Assembly: GCA_033675265.1 (NCBI GenBank)
Contig: JAUJYZ010000885.1
Location: 252,501-316,500 of the forward strand
Reading direction: 5' to 3'
Source: Actinostola sp. cb2023
Lineage: Eukaryota > Cnidaria > Anthozoa > Actiniaria > Actinostolidae
DNA length: 64,000 bases
This document shows, in pieces, positions 35,065 to 63,800 of the stretch. How positions within the stretch are numbered: position 1 is the first letter of the stretch; each line of letters opens with the position of its first letter. The position numbers were made by a program, and so were the translations under genes. The notes under the pieces were generated by a model. That model saw only the letters and a program-made list of their open reading frames with translations, searched no databases and was not told the origin of the DNA.

Positions 35065-35246
35065 GCTGACGGACGAGCAACATGAAATTTTGTCTCACGT
35101 TCGAGCTGGACACAACTTCCTCATTTCTGGACAAGCTGGAACAGGTAAATCCTTCCTCGTGACTGAGCTCGTAAAAACTTTGAGAAATCAAGGTAAATCG
35201 GTAGTCGTGATATGCTCCAGCGGGATTGCAACGACGGTCTACAAGC
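35065..35246 (+). pseudogene. PIF1-like helicase exon, left arm copy, truncated at the palindrome spacer
   Basis: After an acceptor-like ttgtgtag at 35,057-35,064 the frame encodes LTDEQHEILSHV, then NFLISGQAGTGKSFLVTEL with Walker A GQAGTGKS, then VVVICSSGIATTVYK, typical of PIF1 family DNA helicase motifs I and Ia. The match stops at the spacer. No Walker B or later helicase motifs follow, so it cannot encode a working helicase. PIF1 domains occur in host helicases and in Helitron transposons; no Rep/HUH domain is seen here. The rest of the open frame to 35,497 reads the complementary arm and is not real coding sequence. Confidence 0.75.
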
Positions 35247-35283
35247 TAGACATAAAGTGTTATACTGTACATTCTTTCTATGG

Positions 35284-35465
35284 GCTTGTAGACCGTCGTT
35301 GCAATCCCGCTGGAGCATATCACGACTACCGATTTACCTTGATTTCTCAAAGTTTTTACGAGCTCAGTCACGAGGAAGGATTTACCTGTTCCAGCTTGTC
35401 CAGAAATGAGGAAGTTGTGTCCAGCTCGAACGTGAGACAAAATTTCATGTTGCTCGTCCGTCAGC
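35284..35465 (-). pseudogene. PIF1-like helicase exon, right arm copy, truncated
   Basis: The mirror of the left-arm fragment, with the same Walker A GQAGTGKS. The two copies face each other across the 37-nt spacer. Both stop at the same residue, so the truncation either preceded or occurred during palindrome formation. Confidence 0.75.
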
Positions 35466-35669
35466 CTACACAACAAAAGTTACAAGTAAAATCATGAGTT
35501 TTACGCTTAAATAATATACCTTATTGCAATACTTGATCGCAAAACATCTCTGCAACAAACCTACCTCCGTGCCATTTAATATATGTCAGCCGATTTAGGT
35601 TTACAATCAAAGAAAAAGTGCTGATCTTCTTTTTTCACACGTTGAAATTTTTTAGCCTCGTGTCGTGTT

Positions 35670-35954
35670 TTGACATACGTCGGGTCTTCCCTGCGCCGTT
35701 ATCCGATTGGTTTAAAATTGGAAGCCGGTCGAATTAACTTGCGCTCAGGGGTAGATTCGGGTGTGAATTTCAGGGCCAACCAAGCACAACCCTATTCCCC
35801 CGCGAGTTCGATTATTGCTAGTGCCCAGGTCCTTCGACCGTGGCGACCGTTTGGTTGTCGTCGATATTCCGAGTCACGCATAAACGGGTCTTTTTATGGC
35901 GATGAATTATGGAGTCACCAGCGGCTGATAGCTTCAGTTATGAAGGTATGCTAA
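35670..35954 (+). CDS. Unrecognised 94-residue open frame, right palindrome arm
   Basis: Identical in translation to the frame at 34,576-34,860. Conservation reflects palindrome symmetry, not independent selection, so coding status is uncertain. Confidence 0.3.
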   Translation: MTYVGSSLRRYPIGLKLEAGRINLRSGVDSGVNFRANQAQPYSPASSIIASAQVLRPWRPFGCRRYSESRINGSFYGDELWSHQRLIASVMKVC

Positions 35955-38296
35955 CATTACTGGCATAGATGGATTGTACATTTATCCCCTCTTGGCTGAT
36001 GGGGGTTAATTTTTGAATCCCAGGTGATTTTCACGAAAAAAACCAGCAATATTTGAACGGCTTTGGAAGCCATTTTTCGAGCTTCGTCTCCTTCCTTGCC
36101 TTCTTTCTTTACTGGGTGAGGGGGGACACTAAAAAATGCTGAAATTCGCTGAAAATTTGCACAGGGATAGTAAATAAAGACCACAAGACACTACCATAGT
36201 TTCAAATCTTTTATTACAGTATTTACAGGAGAAAATATTTTTACGATATTCTCCACAAAACCACAGCTTGGGCTTCCTGTGGGTTCACATCAGTTTTATC
36301 GACAAATTCAGCGATAAACGTGTTGCATTGATCCCTTGCTCGACAACAGACCACAACTCGTTTACTCGTTGAATTTTTCAGTTCTTCGATTCTGAACTGA
36401 GTTACATGACAACAAGAAACCTTTGTCACTGTATTGTGGAAATTCGAAATTCTCCCAGCTCCAGCGGCTAACTGAGTACCGCCAACATTACCTGAAGTCA
36501 GTCCAGTGGATCATAAACTACCTCCACTGGATTTAAGTCAGAGTTTGAGTTATAATTGTTTCACGAATGCTCGGACAGTTGTTTGTGTTCCTTCGAACTC
36601 CGACAATAAGATCATGTTCAAGATCTGCAATACCTTTCATTGAACGAGAGCAGTCTTCCCGAAATTGAATCAGAGCCAGAAGAATTTGAACACGATCTGT
36701 CTTTCACAGAGTCTGACAACGAAGAGAACACTGATCAGTGGTCAACTCGCTGCTTCCTCGATCAACACAGACGAACCATATTCAGTAGAATATTTTAAGA
36801 TCATAATTTTTCATCCATAATTCTGAAAAAGTAAAAGTTGATATTAGTTACTGCCTTTTAGCGTATCTATTAGAACCAGTTATTGATTTTAGCAACGAAA
36901 TAGTTGTTTTGTCACATGCCGTGACGCGTTGTCACGAACGCTTCAGAGCAAAGAAATACGACCACAAGTGTCAAAAAATGACTAACTTCGGAGCCAGTAA
37001 AACTATCTAAAACGTGGAGTAACTTTGAGTAATTTTATATACAAACGTTCTCCAAGCCTTACAGTACGATAACGTGTTATTAAAATATAAAATACTCAAG
37101 TCAATAATAAGAATAAAGCGGTTTTTGGTGAGTGCCTATCACTCAAATTTTCAAAGCGTAGTCAATACCGTTCGTGAGCTACTATTTTTTTCAAAAGACA
37201 GTGAGAAAATCATGAGATAAAGTCTTCAGGAATGTAGTATTAATGCACTGGAAACATGTAATACAAATCTTACCTTTATTGCTGGCGATATTGCTAAAAA
37301 AATATTGCTGCTTGCAAAACACTAACAAATCACATTCTTGAAGCGTGGAAGCGTGAACTTCACAACATTTCTTCCGCAATGCATTCTGGGATACTATTCA
37401 GACCTCCTCATGCTTGGTTCAGGCCATAGTGACCCATAGTCTCTGACTGTAATAGAGCAAACTTTGCAGTGATTCTAACATAAGACTTTTGAATGTTTGA
37501 ACATACGTACTGAATAAAGTTAGCTTGTAACATAAAGTGACATGTTAACATAAAGTCCAATAAATATAGGTGTTAGAGCTACAAGCTAATTCATCAATGT
37601 TCATAAATTAAATTCTGAGCTGCAGTGTATTTAATTCTATTATGAAGTATCAGTTTATTATAATAAATTATTCAGTTGCCGTACAACATTCTAATATTAA
37701 TTTACGTTAGTTATTATACGAGGCAGCGAATAGAGCGTTACCTGAGATCAGCACGCAGAACGCGGCAAAGGTCAACATGAAGTGGAAACATACCGGAAAT
37801 GATGTGGAAAAAAAAAAAATGCTCTTGTAATGAATGATCTATAATAATAATATACAGCTATTTCAAAAAACGTTGTCTTGTGATATATTTTAAATATATC
37901 AAAGTAAATCAGCAGTTCAGGTTTCCTCGCTATATTGGAGCTGATCGATATACTGGAACCGGCCAATATACAATATACAATGCATCATTTACCGGTTTCG
38001 GTCAAGTTGAAATGCAGTTCGCAGTAAGTATTCACAAGAAAACGTTTTTTGAAATAGCTGTAGTCGGTAAATGCCAGTTCGAGCAAAAAATGTAATGGGG
38101 GTCTGAAGTAAGTAATGTAGAAATGAGGAGTGAAGACGGATTTGTAAACTAGTACACATGCTAGTTTGTATAAGTAGTAAAGTAAATAATATGTCCATAG
38201 TAAAATAGCAGCTCGAACGCCGCTTCAGGGGTATTGTAATCAGGATGAATTCTGATTAGGATCCAAATATTTTTTGATGCATGCTACTCCATCGGT

Positions 38297-38379
38297 AGTC
38301 TCCCTCGCAGCCGTGCTAAGTGTCGTCACGCAACGCGTTGCGTTGCGTGACGACACTTAGCACGGCTGCGAGGGAGACT
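38297..38379. mobile_element. 83-bp hairpin MITE with 11-bp target duplication
   Basis: A near-perfect palindrome with ends agtctccctcgcagccgtgc and its complement and a short gttgc-type loop. It is flanked by the direct repeat ACTCCATCGGT at 38,286-38,296 and 38,380-38,390. It lies just inside the right terminus of the foldback element. Confidence 0.88.
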
Positions 38380-38458
38380 ACTCCATCGGTGGCAAAGTTA
38401 GAGTTCTGCTTAAATCAATGATTGATCAACGAGTACCAAAGGTACTATAACAGGGAAT

Positions 38459-38838
38459 ATTCCAAGTTCTAATGTAAGTCAAATCAAAAGAAAAGAAAAG
38501 CTATCACATATGATAATCGATAGACCTTTGCAGCTTCAATTATTAAACATACGGTGGTACACTAATTAATGTTTTCTTTTGTTTCTCACTTCGAAGTATA
38601 CATATCAGTAGCAGTAGACATCTATTTGTCTAAATACATTCTCGCAGAAAAACATTTTTTTTTTTTTTCTTTTTTCATTTTGTTTTCTTTTCTCATTTTT
38701 TTTTCTTTTTTCTCTCTTTTTCTTTTTTAATTTGGTCCGCCGTCCGCCGTCCGCGGTCCGCGGTCCGCCGTCCGCGGTCCGCCGTCCGCGGTCCGCCGTC
38801 CGCCGTCCGCCGTCCGCGCCCGCGTTTTATCTACACCC
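38459..38838 (-). repeat. Right terminal inverted repeat of the foldback element
   Basis: The complement of the left terminus: inner block with a few indels (an extra attg near 38,540), an expanded T-rich region, then ccgtccg satellite ending cgcgttttatctacaccc. Confidence 0.88.
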
Positions 38839-38989
38839 ATTCGAAATGCGGTACATTACGATCGCTGGACGGAAGCGATCAAATTGTAGTTGACTGATTA
38901 TTTCCAGATAAATCCAACACACCTACATGTAAGTTAATTAACGTTCACACCCATTATCACCATTTTAGAGAGTTGGTGATTGAATTAAA

Positions 38990-39190
38990 GGATCCCCACT
39001 GCGAAAATCTTTCTTGGGCAAAGCTCCTCGTGTCCTTGCCAAAATCTTCAAAAATAGTCCACCAGAAAATTGATACCCAAAAAAAGTCCCAAACCGCGAA
39101 TTTCAAAACCAAAAAAGGTCTTCGCATCTCTCCGTCACTGATACTCCTGAGTACCCTCCCCCCTGTGATTTCGCGAACCAAATGTTCCTT
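38990..39190. repeat. Relic repeat (ccccaaaaaagtcca family), right copy
   Basis: Contains ttcttgggcaaagctcctcg, acccaaaaaaagtcc and tccgtcactgatactcctga, which are complementary in order to 29,985-30,245. Degenerate. Confidence 0.65.
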
Positions 39191-39972
39191 GGCCCATTTC
39201 GCGGTTAATGACGTATTTCTGGGTACCCTGTGGATTAACACGGAAGCGAGGCAATTTCGGGCAACTTCAGACAGCTTTGTTTACAAAATATTCGCGGTAT
39301 GATTTTTTTCTGTACTCAACAATCGTAAAAAGATAGAGAAATACCGTAGATTTTGTTATTACTCGTTTGACATGCATGACTCGGGCATTCATGTGCCGTC
39401 TTTGGTTGCCCTAACAGCGAAAGAAAAAAGGTGGCTTGTGTGAAAAAGTGTAAAATTTCAAACTATAAAGAAAGCGATAGTACCCGAGTCCGACAAATTA
39501 TTTCCCAAGAACAAGAAAGATCAGAAAAGAGAGGTTAAACACCCACTTTCCGTCATATGCTTTTCCAGTTTACAACTCAGATGACGACTCGGTGTCCTTG
39601 TCGATTCTTTCCAGGTGAAAAGTAAGTGTTGAAAGCAAGATCAACCAGCTCTTTCTTCGTACGATTTTTGCCCGAGTCACTAGACACCGTATAGTAGAAG
39701 AAATTCACGTAAAACCGGTATTTTCTTAGTTGAAAAATACTGCTTTGTCACAAAACGTCGACTATCTACTTCTTCAATCTCCTCAAAAAATGTCCCAGTT
39801 CCTCTAATCTTTCTCTTTTCCAATTTAATACCGTCATGTACGACTTGTCACAGGAGCCATTTTTGTGGCAAAGCCGCGGCGGAATTAGTCGAATTAGTTG
39901 CCCGAAATTGCCTCGCTTCCGTGTTAACCACAGGGTACCCAGAAATACGTCATTAACCGCGAAATGGGCCAT
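39188..39972. repeat. Inverted duplication, about 75-bp arms
   Basis: The arm ggcccatttcgcggttaatg through gaggcaatttcgggcaac at 39,190-39,265 is repeated in reverse complement at 39,895-39,972. The 630 bp between holds no recognised gene. This may be a foldback element with long spacer. Confidence 0.8.
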
Positions 39973-40797
39973 TCATAAGCAGGCCTGTCACGATGTTTTA
40001 AAAATCGAAAATAAATTGGGGGGAGGGGGAAGGGGGTTAGGGGTCCAGATCCGTTATTTGGTTCCTCTTCAGTCTTAAAGTATCAAAAATCTAAAAGGAC
40101 CACAAGAGACTAAGCGGTACCATTTAGGGTGTTTGTCAGTAAATAAGATACCCGAGATAAGATAATGACAGCCGGATTGACAGTTGTAGCTTTTATCATT
40201 TTAGAGTTGGTACCTTTTAGGAGTAAAAATTATTTGTTGCCACGCCCACCTGGACAAGACTCAGGTACCTTTTAGGGTTCATTTTCAACATTTCCGACGA
40301 GCATCCCAACCACTTTATATATCCCCTCCCCCCGGGTCCTGAGTAACGGTCAGGCAGGGATATGGTAAAGTCACAACACACATTGAGTAAATGTAGCAGT
40401 ATTTAATTACACATTGCATGAATAACTTCCAGAGTCTTCACGATTATTTATTGTGAATACTACTGACCTACAGCAAAAGGGAGTCCTTTTGCGCGATTAA
40501 AAGCAAATGACACTGTACAATAGTCTATATTATGTACTGCTTAGAGCGATGTCATAGCAACAATGTGTTAAAAACCGTAAGGGATGGACCGTTATATTTT
40601 AGGGGGAGGGAGGGTCGATTGGGCAATTTTTTTGAGTTCGATTTTTTTTCCGTTTCGAGTAACGATTGTGCAAGAAATATTTTCATTGCACCCCAAGAGT
40701 AGAAAAGATTTCTCGAATTGTTTTCCTTTGTCTTGTGCATGATTTTTTTTCTCTATTTTTGCTGTGCAGGATTTTTTTTTGGGTATAGCGTAACTCA

Positions 40798-41031
40798 TAG
40801 AGTCGTTCTCTTATGAAAGACACGGTACCGTGTTGTATTGAGGTTGATTGGATGAGATGCATGTGCACGCTTTTTGATTGGTTCAGAAAGAAAGCCATTT
40901 GAGTGTCACGGTACCGTGTCTTATTGAAAGAGTTTGATTGGATGAGATGCATCTGCACGGTTTTTGATTGGTTCAGACAGGAAGCCATTTGAGTGTCACG
41001 GTACCGTAGATTACCCACGTAAACGACTCTA
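40798..41031. mobile_element. MITE related to the GAGTCGTTTTC family with an internal direct duplication
   Basis: Ends tagagtcgttctcttatga and taaacgactcta. Inside, a block running cacggtaccgtgt through gattggttcaga and aagccatttgagtgt occurs twice in tandem (about 40,820-40,915 and 40,910-41,005). Confidence 0.7.
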
Positions 41032-41032
41032 T

Positions 41033-41204
41033 AAGTCTGGTTTTCAGTAGTGACGCAAGCATAAGCGCAAGCACAAGAAGCGTTAGAAAACGGGAAAGCA
41101 TAAGCACAACTATCAAACATTTTCCATTTCTCATGCTTATGCGTCGGGCCCGTTTTCACAGGGCACAAGATCTTATGCTTGCGTCGCTGATGAAAAGCAG
41201 GCTT
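41033..41204. mobile_element. MITE with AAGTCTGGTTTTCAG termini
   Basis: Imperfect inverted ends: aagtctggttttcagtagtg with gacgcaagcataag, and cttatgcttgcgtc with gctgatgaaaagcaggctt. About 170 bp with no coding capacity, directly adjoining the previous MITE. Confidence 0.75.
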
Positions 41205-41288
41205 TAAATGCGAGTCTATTTCGATAGTATGATTATGATGACCAGTATATGGAATGAGAGAAGACTACATTCACAATACTATACACTA

Positions 41289-41496
41289 TAGAGTCGTTTT
41301 CGTATGAGTGGGAAACCTACGGTACGGAGATACGGTTACGGTACAGAATCGAAGACATTGTATTCAACCAATCACAGCGCGCGAAATCATTTCTCAACCA
41401 ATCAGAATGCTTGGATACCGCACGATGGCGCGATACGGTCACTGCACGGCACGAGCCGTACCGTAACTACTTCCCACTCATATGAAAACGACTCTA
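41289..41496. mobile_element. MITE, GAGTCGTTTTC family, copy 2
   Basis: Well-preserved inverted ends tagagtcgttttcgtatgag and its near complement. The interior shares caaccaatcacagcgcgc with the copy at 7,052-7,241. Flanking TA dinucleotides suggest TA target preference, as in Tc1/mariner or a related group. Confidence 0.85.
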
Positions 41497-41746
41497 ATGG
41501 GTAATAATCACTACGCCTAACGATTGGTGTGACTGAATTATAGCCTGCGTGACAGGCTCACAGATTGAGTTGGAAGGAAGAAATAGTGACCATCTCCAGT
41601 CCGAACCTCAAAAGGGATGGGGTAATAGATGATTGACAATATGATTCTTCATTCCTTCCAACCTCCCAAAAGATAAGATAAGATAATTTATTTACCGTCC
41701 ATTAATAATAATAATAATGTTTATTGCTTATATTGCGCATTTTAAC

Positions 41747-41845
41747 ATTACACGGGGAGTGGTTACCCATTCTCCCGAGCCACACGGGGAGTGGTTACCC
41801 ATTCTCCCGAGCCACACGGGGAGTGGTTACCCATTCACCCGAGCC
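41747..41845. repeat. 30-bp tandem repeat, 3 copies
   Basis: Three copies of acacggggagtggttaccca plus ttctcccgagcc, the last with one change. Confidence 0.9.
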
Positions 41846-42287
41846 AGAGGCTCATGGGAAAAATGCTTGACAAAAACAAAAGTAAAAATAACAAAATAAT
41901 ACATTTGACAGCTAATAATCGCATTGCGAACAGGCAATGAGACCTATTGGTAATATGTCCTATAAGATATATAATCAGATTGGTTTCCAAGAAAACTTAG
42001 TCATTACAAGATGATGGATTCATTTCATTCTCTACCCTTCATTAGTGGTTAAACCATTGAGACTTAACGAGATGTATAAGATATGGGCGCACGGTCAAAC
42101 ATTGCCTTAAACTGCAGCAGAGGTGTTGGCATACTTGCCAGCAAGTGTTGTGTCGTGTGCCTTGTACCTGGGATAAGATTCCATCAAACGTTTCTCTCAA
42201 AGACGAAACTTTTCCACAGGAATTAAGAATGTTTTTTAAATCTCGAGGCAAAACATTTTCTTTTCTTACAGATTAAGATGTAAGAAA

Positions 42288-42415
42288 TCAAACACGAGAA
42301 AGAGTGTTTCATCCAAACACCGAGTAGTGTGTTGAAAAAAACGAGGCACAGCCAAGTTATTTAACCAACTTCGATGTGTTTGGATATCGGATGAAACACT
42401 CTTTCTCGTGTTTGG
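42288..42415. mobile_element. Hairpin MITE with CAAACACGAGAAAGAGTGTTTC termini
   Basis: A perfect inverted repeat of more than 25 bp (caaacacgagaaagagtgtt and complement, continuing through tcatcc) around about 75 bp of spacer. It lies downstream of the LRSAM1 stop and may be part of its 3' untranslated region. Confidence 0.85.
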
Positions 42416-42579
42416 TATTATAGCTTCTCAAACCATTAATAATGCCATTAATAATTCTTGGAGAAATTTAAAGTTAAAGTTCACCAAATTTCATGCTAAT
42501 TAACACCACATATCTGGCAAACCTTCACGGTAGTGATTTCCTTTGGTTTGTTCTCATGAATTATTAATGAGCGTGAGAT

Positions 42580-60360
<17,781 letters not shown>

Positions 60361-60821
60361 CTTAAACAGTTATTTAAATTAGAAAGTAATTTGTCGCTTG
60401 GTAATAGATAGTAATGTAGTTCGTAAGGTTTTGTCAAGCGTATTGGGCTCGTTATTTTTTTTCAGAGTCTTTAAATACGTTTGATGAAACCTTACAAACT
60501 AGTCATTTAAATGTTAGAGAGTTGAGTCTACAACAAATATTGGTTCATGTTTTACCAATCCAAACTTTAGAACTATAAACAATTTGTGGCGCAGGGAAGT
60601 GAATATGGATTGTCAACAACTTGTTCTAAATATTTAGTTTCAACATTTCTCACATTGACTGAGATACTTGAGTATTGCCACTGGTCCTTGTGTTGTAATC
60701 TCTATTGAAAACACAATGATATGTTCATTAACTAATAGAAGATGACTCTCCGTGCTTCTATGCAAAAATAATGCACGCTGAGGTCTTGAAAGCTGCTAGT
60801 GGATGCACGAGCAAAACGCGA

Positions 60822-63800
60822 ACTGCCTATCGACACCCCCATACCACTGCCTATTGACACCCCCCCATACCACTGCCTATCGACACCCCATACCACTGCC
60901 TATCACACCCCCATACCACTGCCTATTGACACCCCCATACCCCCCACTGCCTATGACACCCCCACTGCCTATTGACACCCCCATACCGCCACTGCCTATT
61001 CGACACCCCCATACCACTGCCTATTGACACCCCCATACCACTGCCTATTGACACCCCCATACCACTGCCTATTGACACTCCCATACCACTGCCTATTGAC
61101 ACCCCCCCATACCACTGCCTATTGACACCCCCCATACCACTGCCTATGACACCCCCATACACCCCCATACCACTGCCTATCATGACACTGCCTATTGACA
61201 CCCCCATACCACTGCCCATATTGACACTCCCCCCCATACCACTGCCTATTGACACCCCCCATACCACTGCCTATTGACACCCCCCCTGCCTACCACTGCC
61301 TATTGACACCCCCATACCACTGCCTATTGACCACTGCCTATTGACACCCCATATTGACACCTACACCTATTGACACACACCCCATATACCACTGCACTGC
61401 CTATTGACACCCCCCCCCATACCACTGCCTATTGACACCACTGCCCACTGCCTATTGACACCCCATACCACTGCCTATTGACACCCCCATGCCACCCCCA
61501 TGCCTATTGACACCCCCCATACCACCCCATACCACTGCCTATTGACACCCCCCCATACTACTGACACCCCCATACCACTGCCTACACCCCCATACCACTG
61601 CCTATTGACACCCCCATACCACTGCCCCCCATACCACTGCCCTATACCACTGCCTATTGACACCCCCATACCACTGCCTATTGACACCCCCATACCACTG
61701 CCTATGACACACCCCCATACCACTGCCTATTGACACCCCCATACCACTGCCTATTGACACCCCCATACCACTGCCTATTGACACCCCCATACCACTGCCT
61801 ATTGACACTGCCCCCCCATACCACTGCCTATTGACACCCCCATACCACTGCCTATTGACACCCCCATACCACTGCCTATTGACACCCATACCCCCATGAC
61901 ACCACATACCACTGCCTATGACACCCCCCCCTATACCACTGCCTATTGACATACCACTGCCCCCATACCACTGCCTATTGACACCCCCCATACCACTGCC
62001 TATTGACACACCCCCCATACCACTGCCTATTGACACCCCCATACCACTGCCTATTGACACCCCATACCACTGCCATATGCCTATTGACCCCATACCACTG
62101 CCTATTGACACCCCCATACCACTATGCCTATTGCCTATTGACACCCCCATACCACTGCCTATTGACACACCCCCATACCACTGCCTATACCACTGCCTAT
62201 TGACACCCCCCATACCACTGCCTATTGACACCCCCCCCATACCACTGCCTATTGACACCCCCATACCACTGCCTATACCACTGCCTATTGACACCCCCAT
62301 ACCACTGCCTATTGACACCCCCATACCACTGCCTATCGACACCCCCCCTATGACCACTGCCTATACCACTGCCTATTGACACCCCCATACCACTGCCTAC
62401 TGCCTATTGACACCCCCCCCATACCACTGCCTATTGACACCCCCATACCACTGCCTACTGCCTTGACACCCCCCCACTGCCTATTGACACCCCCATACCA
62501 CTGCCTATTGACACCCCCCATACCACTGCCTGCCTATTGACACCCCCATACTATTGACACCCCCATACCACTGCCTATTGACACCCCCATACCACTGCCT
62601 ATTGACACCCCCATACCACTGCCTATTGACACCCCCTGCCTATTGACCCCCATACCCCCCATACCACTGCCTATTGACTGCCTATTGACACCCCCATACC
62701 ACTGCCTATTGACACCCCCATACCCTGCCCATACCACTGCCTATTGACACACCCTATTGACATATACCACTGCCTATTGCCTACACCCCCATACCACTGC
62801 CTATTGACACCCCCATACCACTGCCTATTGACATACCACCCCCCCATACCACTGCCTATCGACACCCCCATACCACTGCCTATTGACACCCCCATACCAC
62901 TGCCTATTGACACCCCCATACCACTGCCTATTGACACCCCCATACCACTGCCTATTGACACCCCCATACCACTGCCTATTGACACACCCCCATACCACTG
63001 CCTATTGACACCCCCCCCCATACCACTGCCTATTGACACCCCCATACCACTGCCTATTGACACCCCCCATACCACTGCCTATTGACACCCCCATACCACT
63101 GCCTATTGACACCCCCATACCACTGCCTATTGACACATACCCCATACCACTGCCTATTGACACCCCCCACTGCCTATTACCACTGCCTGCCTATTGACAC
63201 CCCCATACCACTGCCTATTGACACCCCCATACCACTGCCTATTGACACCCCCCATGACACCCCCATACCACTGCCTATTGACACCCCCATACCACTGCCT
63301 ATTGACACCCCCCCCCTATGACACCACTGCACTGCCTATTGACACCCCCATACCACTGCCTATTGACACCCCCATACCACTGCCTATTGACACCCCCCCA
63401 TACCACTGCCTATTGACACCCCCATACACTGCCTGCCTATTGACTGCCTATTGACACCCCCATACCACTGCCTATTGACACCCCCATACCACTGCCTATT
63501 GACACCCCCATACCACTGCCTATTGACACCCCCATACCACTGCCTATTGACACATACCACCCCATACCACTGCCTATTGACACCCCCATACCACTGCCTA
63601 TTGACGACACCCCCACCCCCACTGCCTATTGACACCCCCCCCCATACCACTGCCTATTGACACACCCCCATACCACTGCCTATTGACACCCCCATACCAC
63701 TGCCTATTGACACCCCCATACCATGCCTATTGACACCCCCCTACTGCCTATGACACCCCCCACCCATGACACCCCCCACTGCCTATTGCCCCCCATACCA

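Larger units (their letters stand above)
34248..36282. repeat. 2-kb near-perfect palindrome (about 1-kb arms, about 37-nt spacer)
   Basis: Sequence 34,248 to about 35,246 is the reverse complement of about 35,284 to 36,282, with arms that appear almost identical. The spacer is about 35,247-35,283. Each arm holds a PIF1-like exon fragment pointing toward the spacer and an oppositely directed 94-codon open frame. The outer boundary is sharp: ccacaggaagcc is shared and the next bases differ. Confidence 0.95.
31794..38838. mobile_element. 7.0-kb foldback-type DNA transposon with satellite-bearing inverted termini and PIF1 cargo
   Basis: The direct repeat ATTCGAAAT (31,785-31,793 and 38,839-38,847) flanks inverted termini beginning ggggtgtagataaaacgcgg on the left and its complement on the right (one G fewer). 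Each terminus has an outer block of 7-bp ggacggc repeats and an inner unique block containing gacaaatagatgtctactgc and cttcgaagtgagaaac. This architecture, with a 9-bp target duplication, matches Drosophila foldback (FB) and sea urchin TU elements. No transposase is recognised. The interior carries a nested TTAA element, a 2-kb palindrome with PIF1-like exon fragments, and a hairpin MITE. Further inverted sequence (gtctgaatagtatcccagaa at about 34,094 and its complement near 37,390) suggests additional older arms. Confidence 0.85.
38839..42579. other. Intergenic repeat-rich region downstream of LRSAM1
   Basis: Holds relic repeats, an inverted duplication, several MITEs and a short tandem repeat, listed separately. 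I see no protein family. The 3' untranslated region of LRSAM1 should occupy the right end, below the stop at 42,580. Confidence 0.5.

Noticed and set aside
35054..35497. A 147-residue PIF1-like protein
   Set aside because: Only the first 60 or so residues are PIF1-like. The rest reads through the spacer into the complementary arm of the palindrome.
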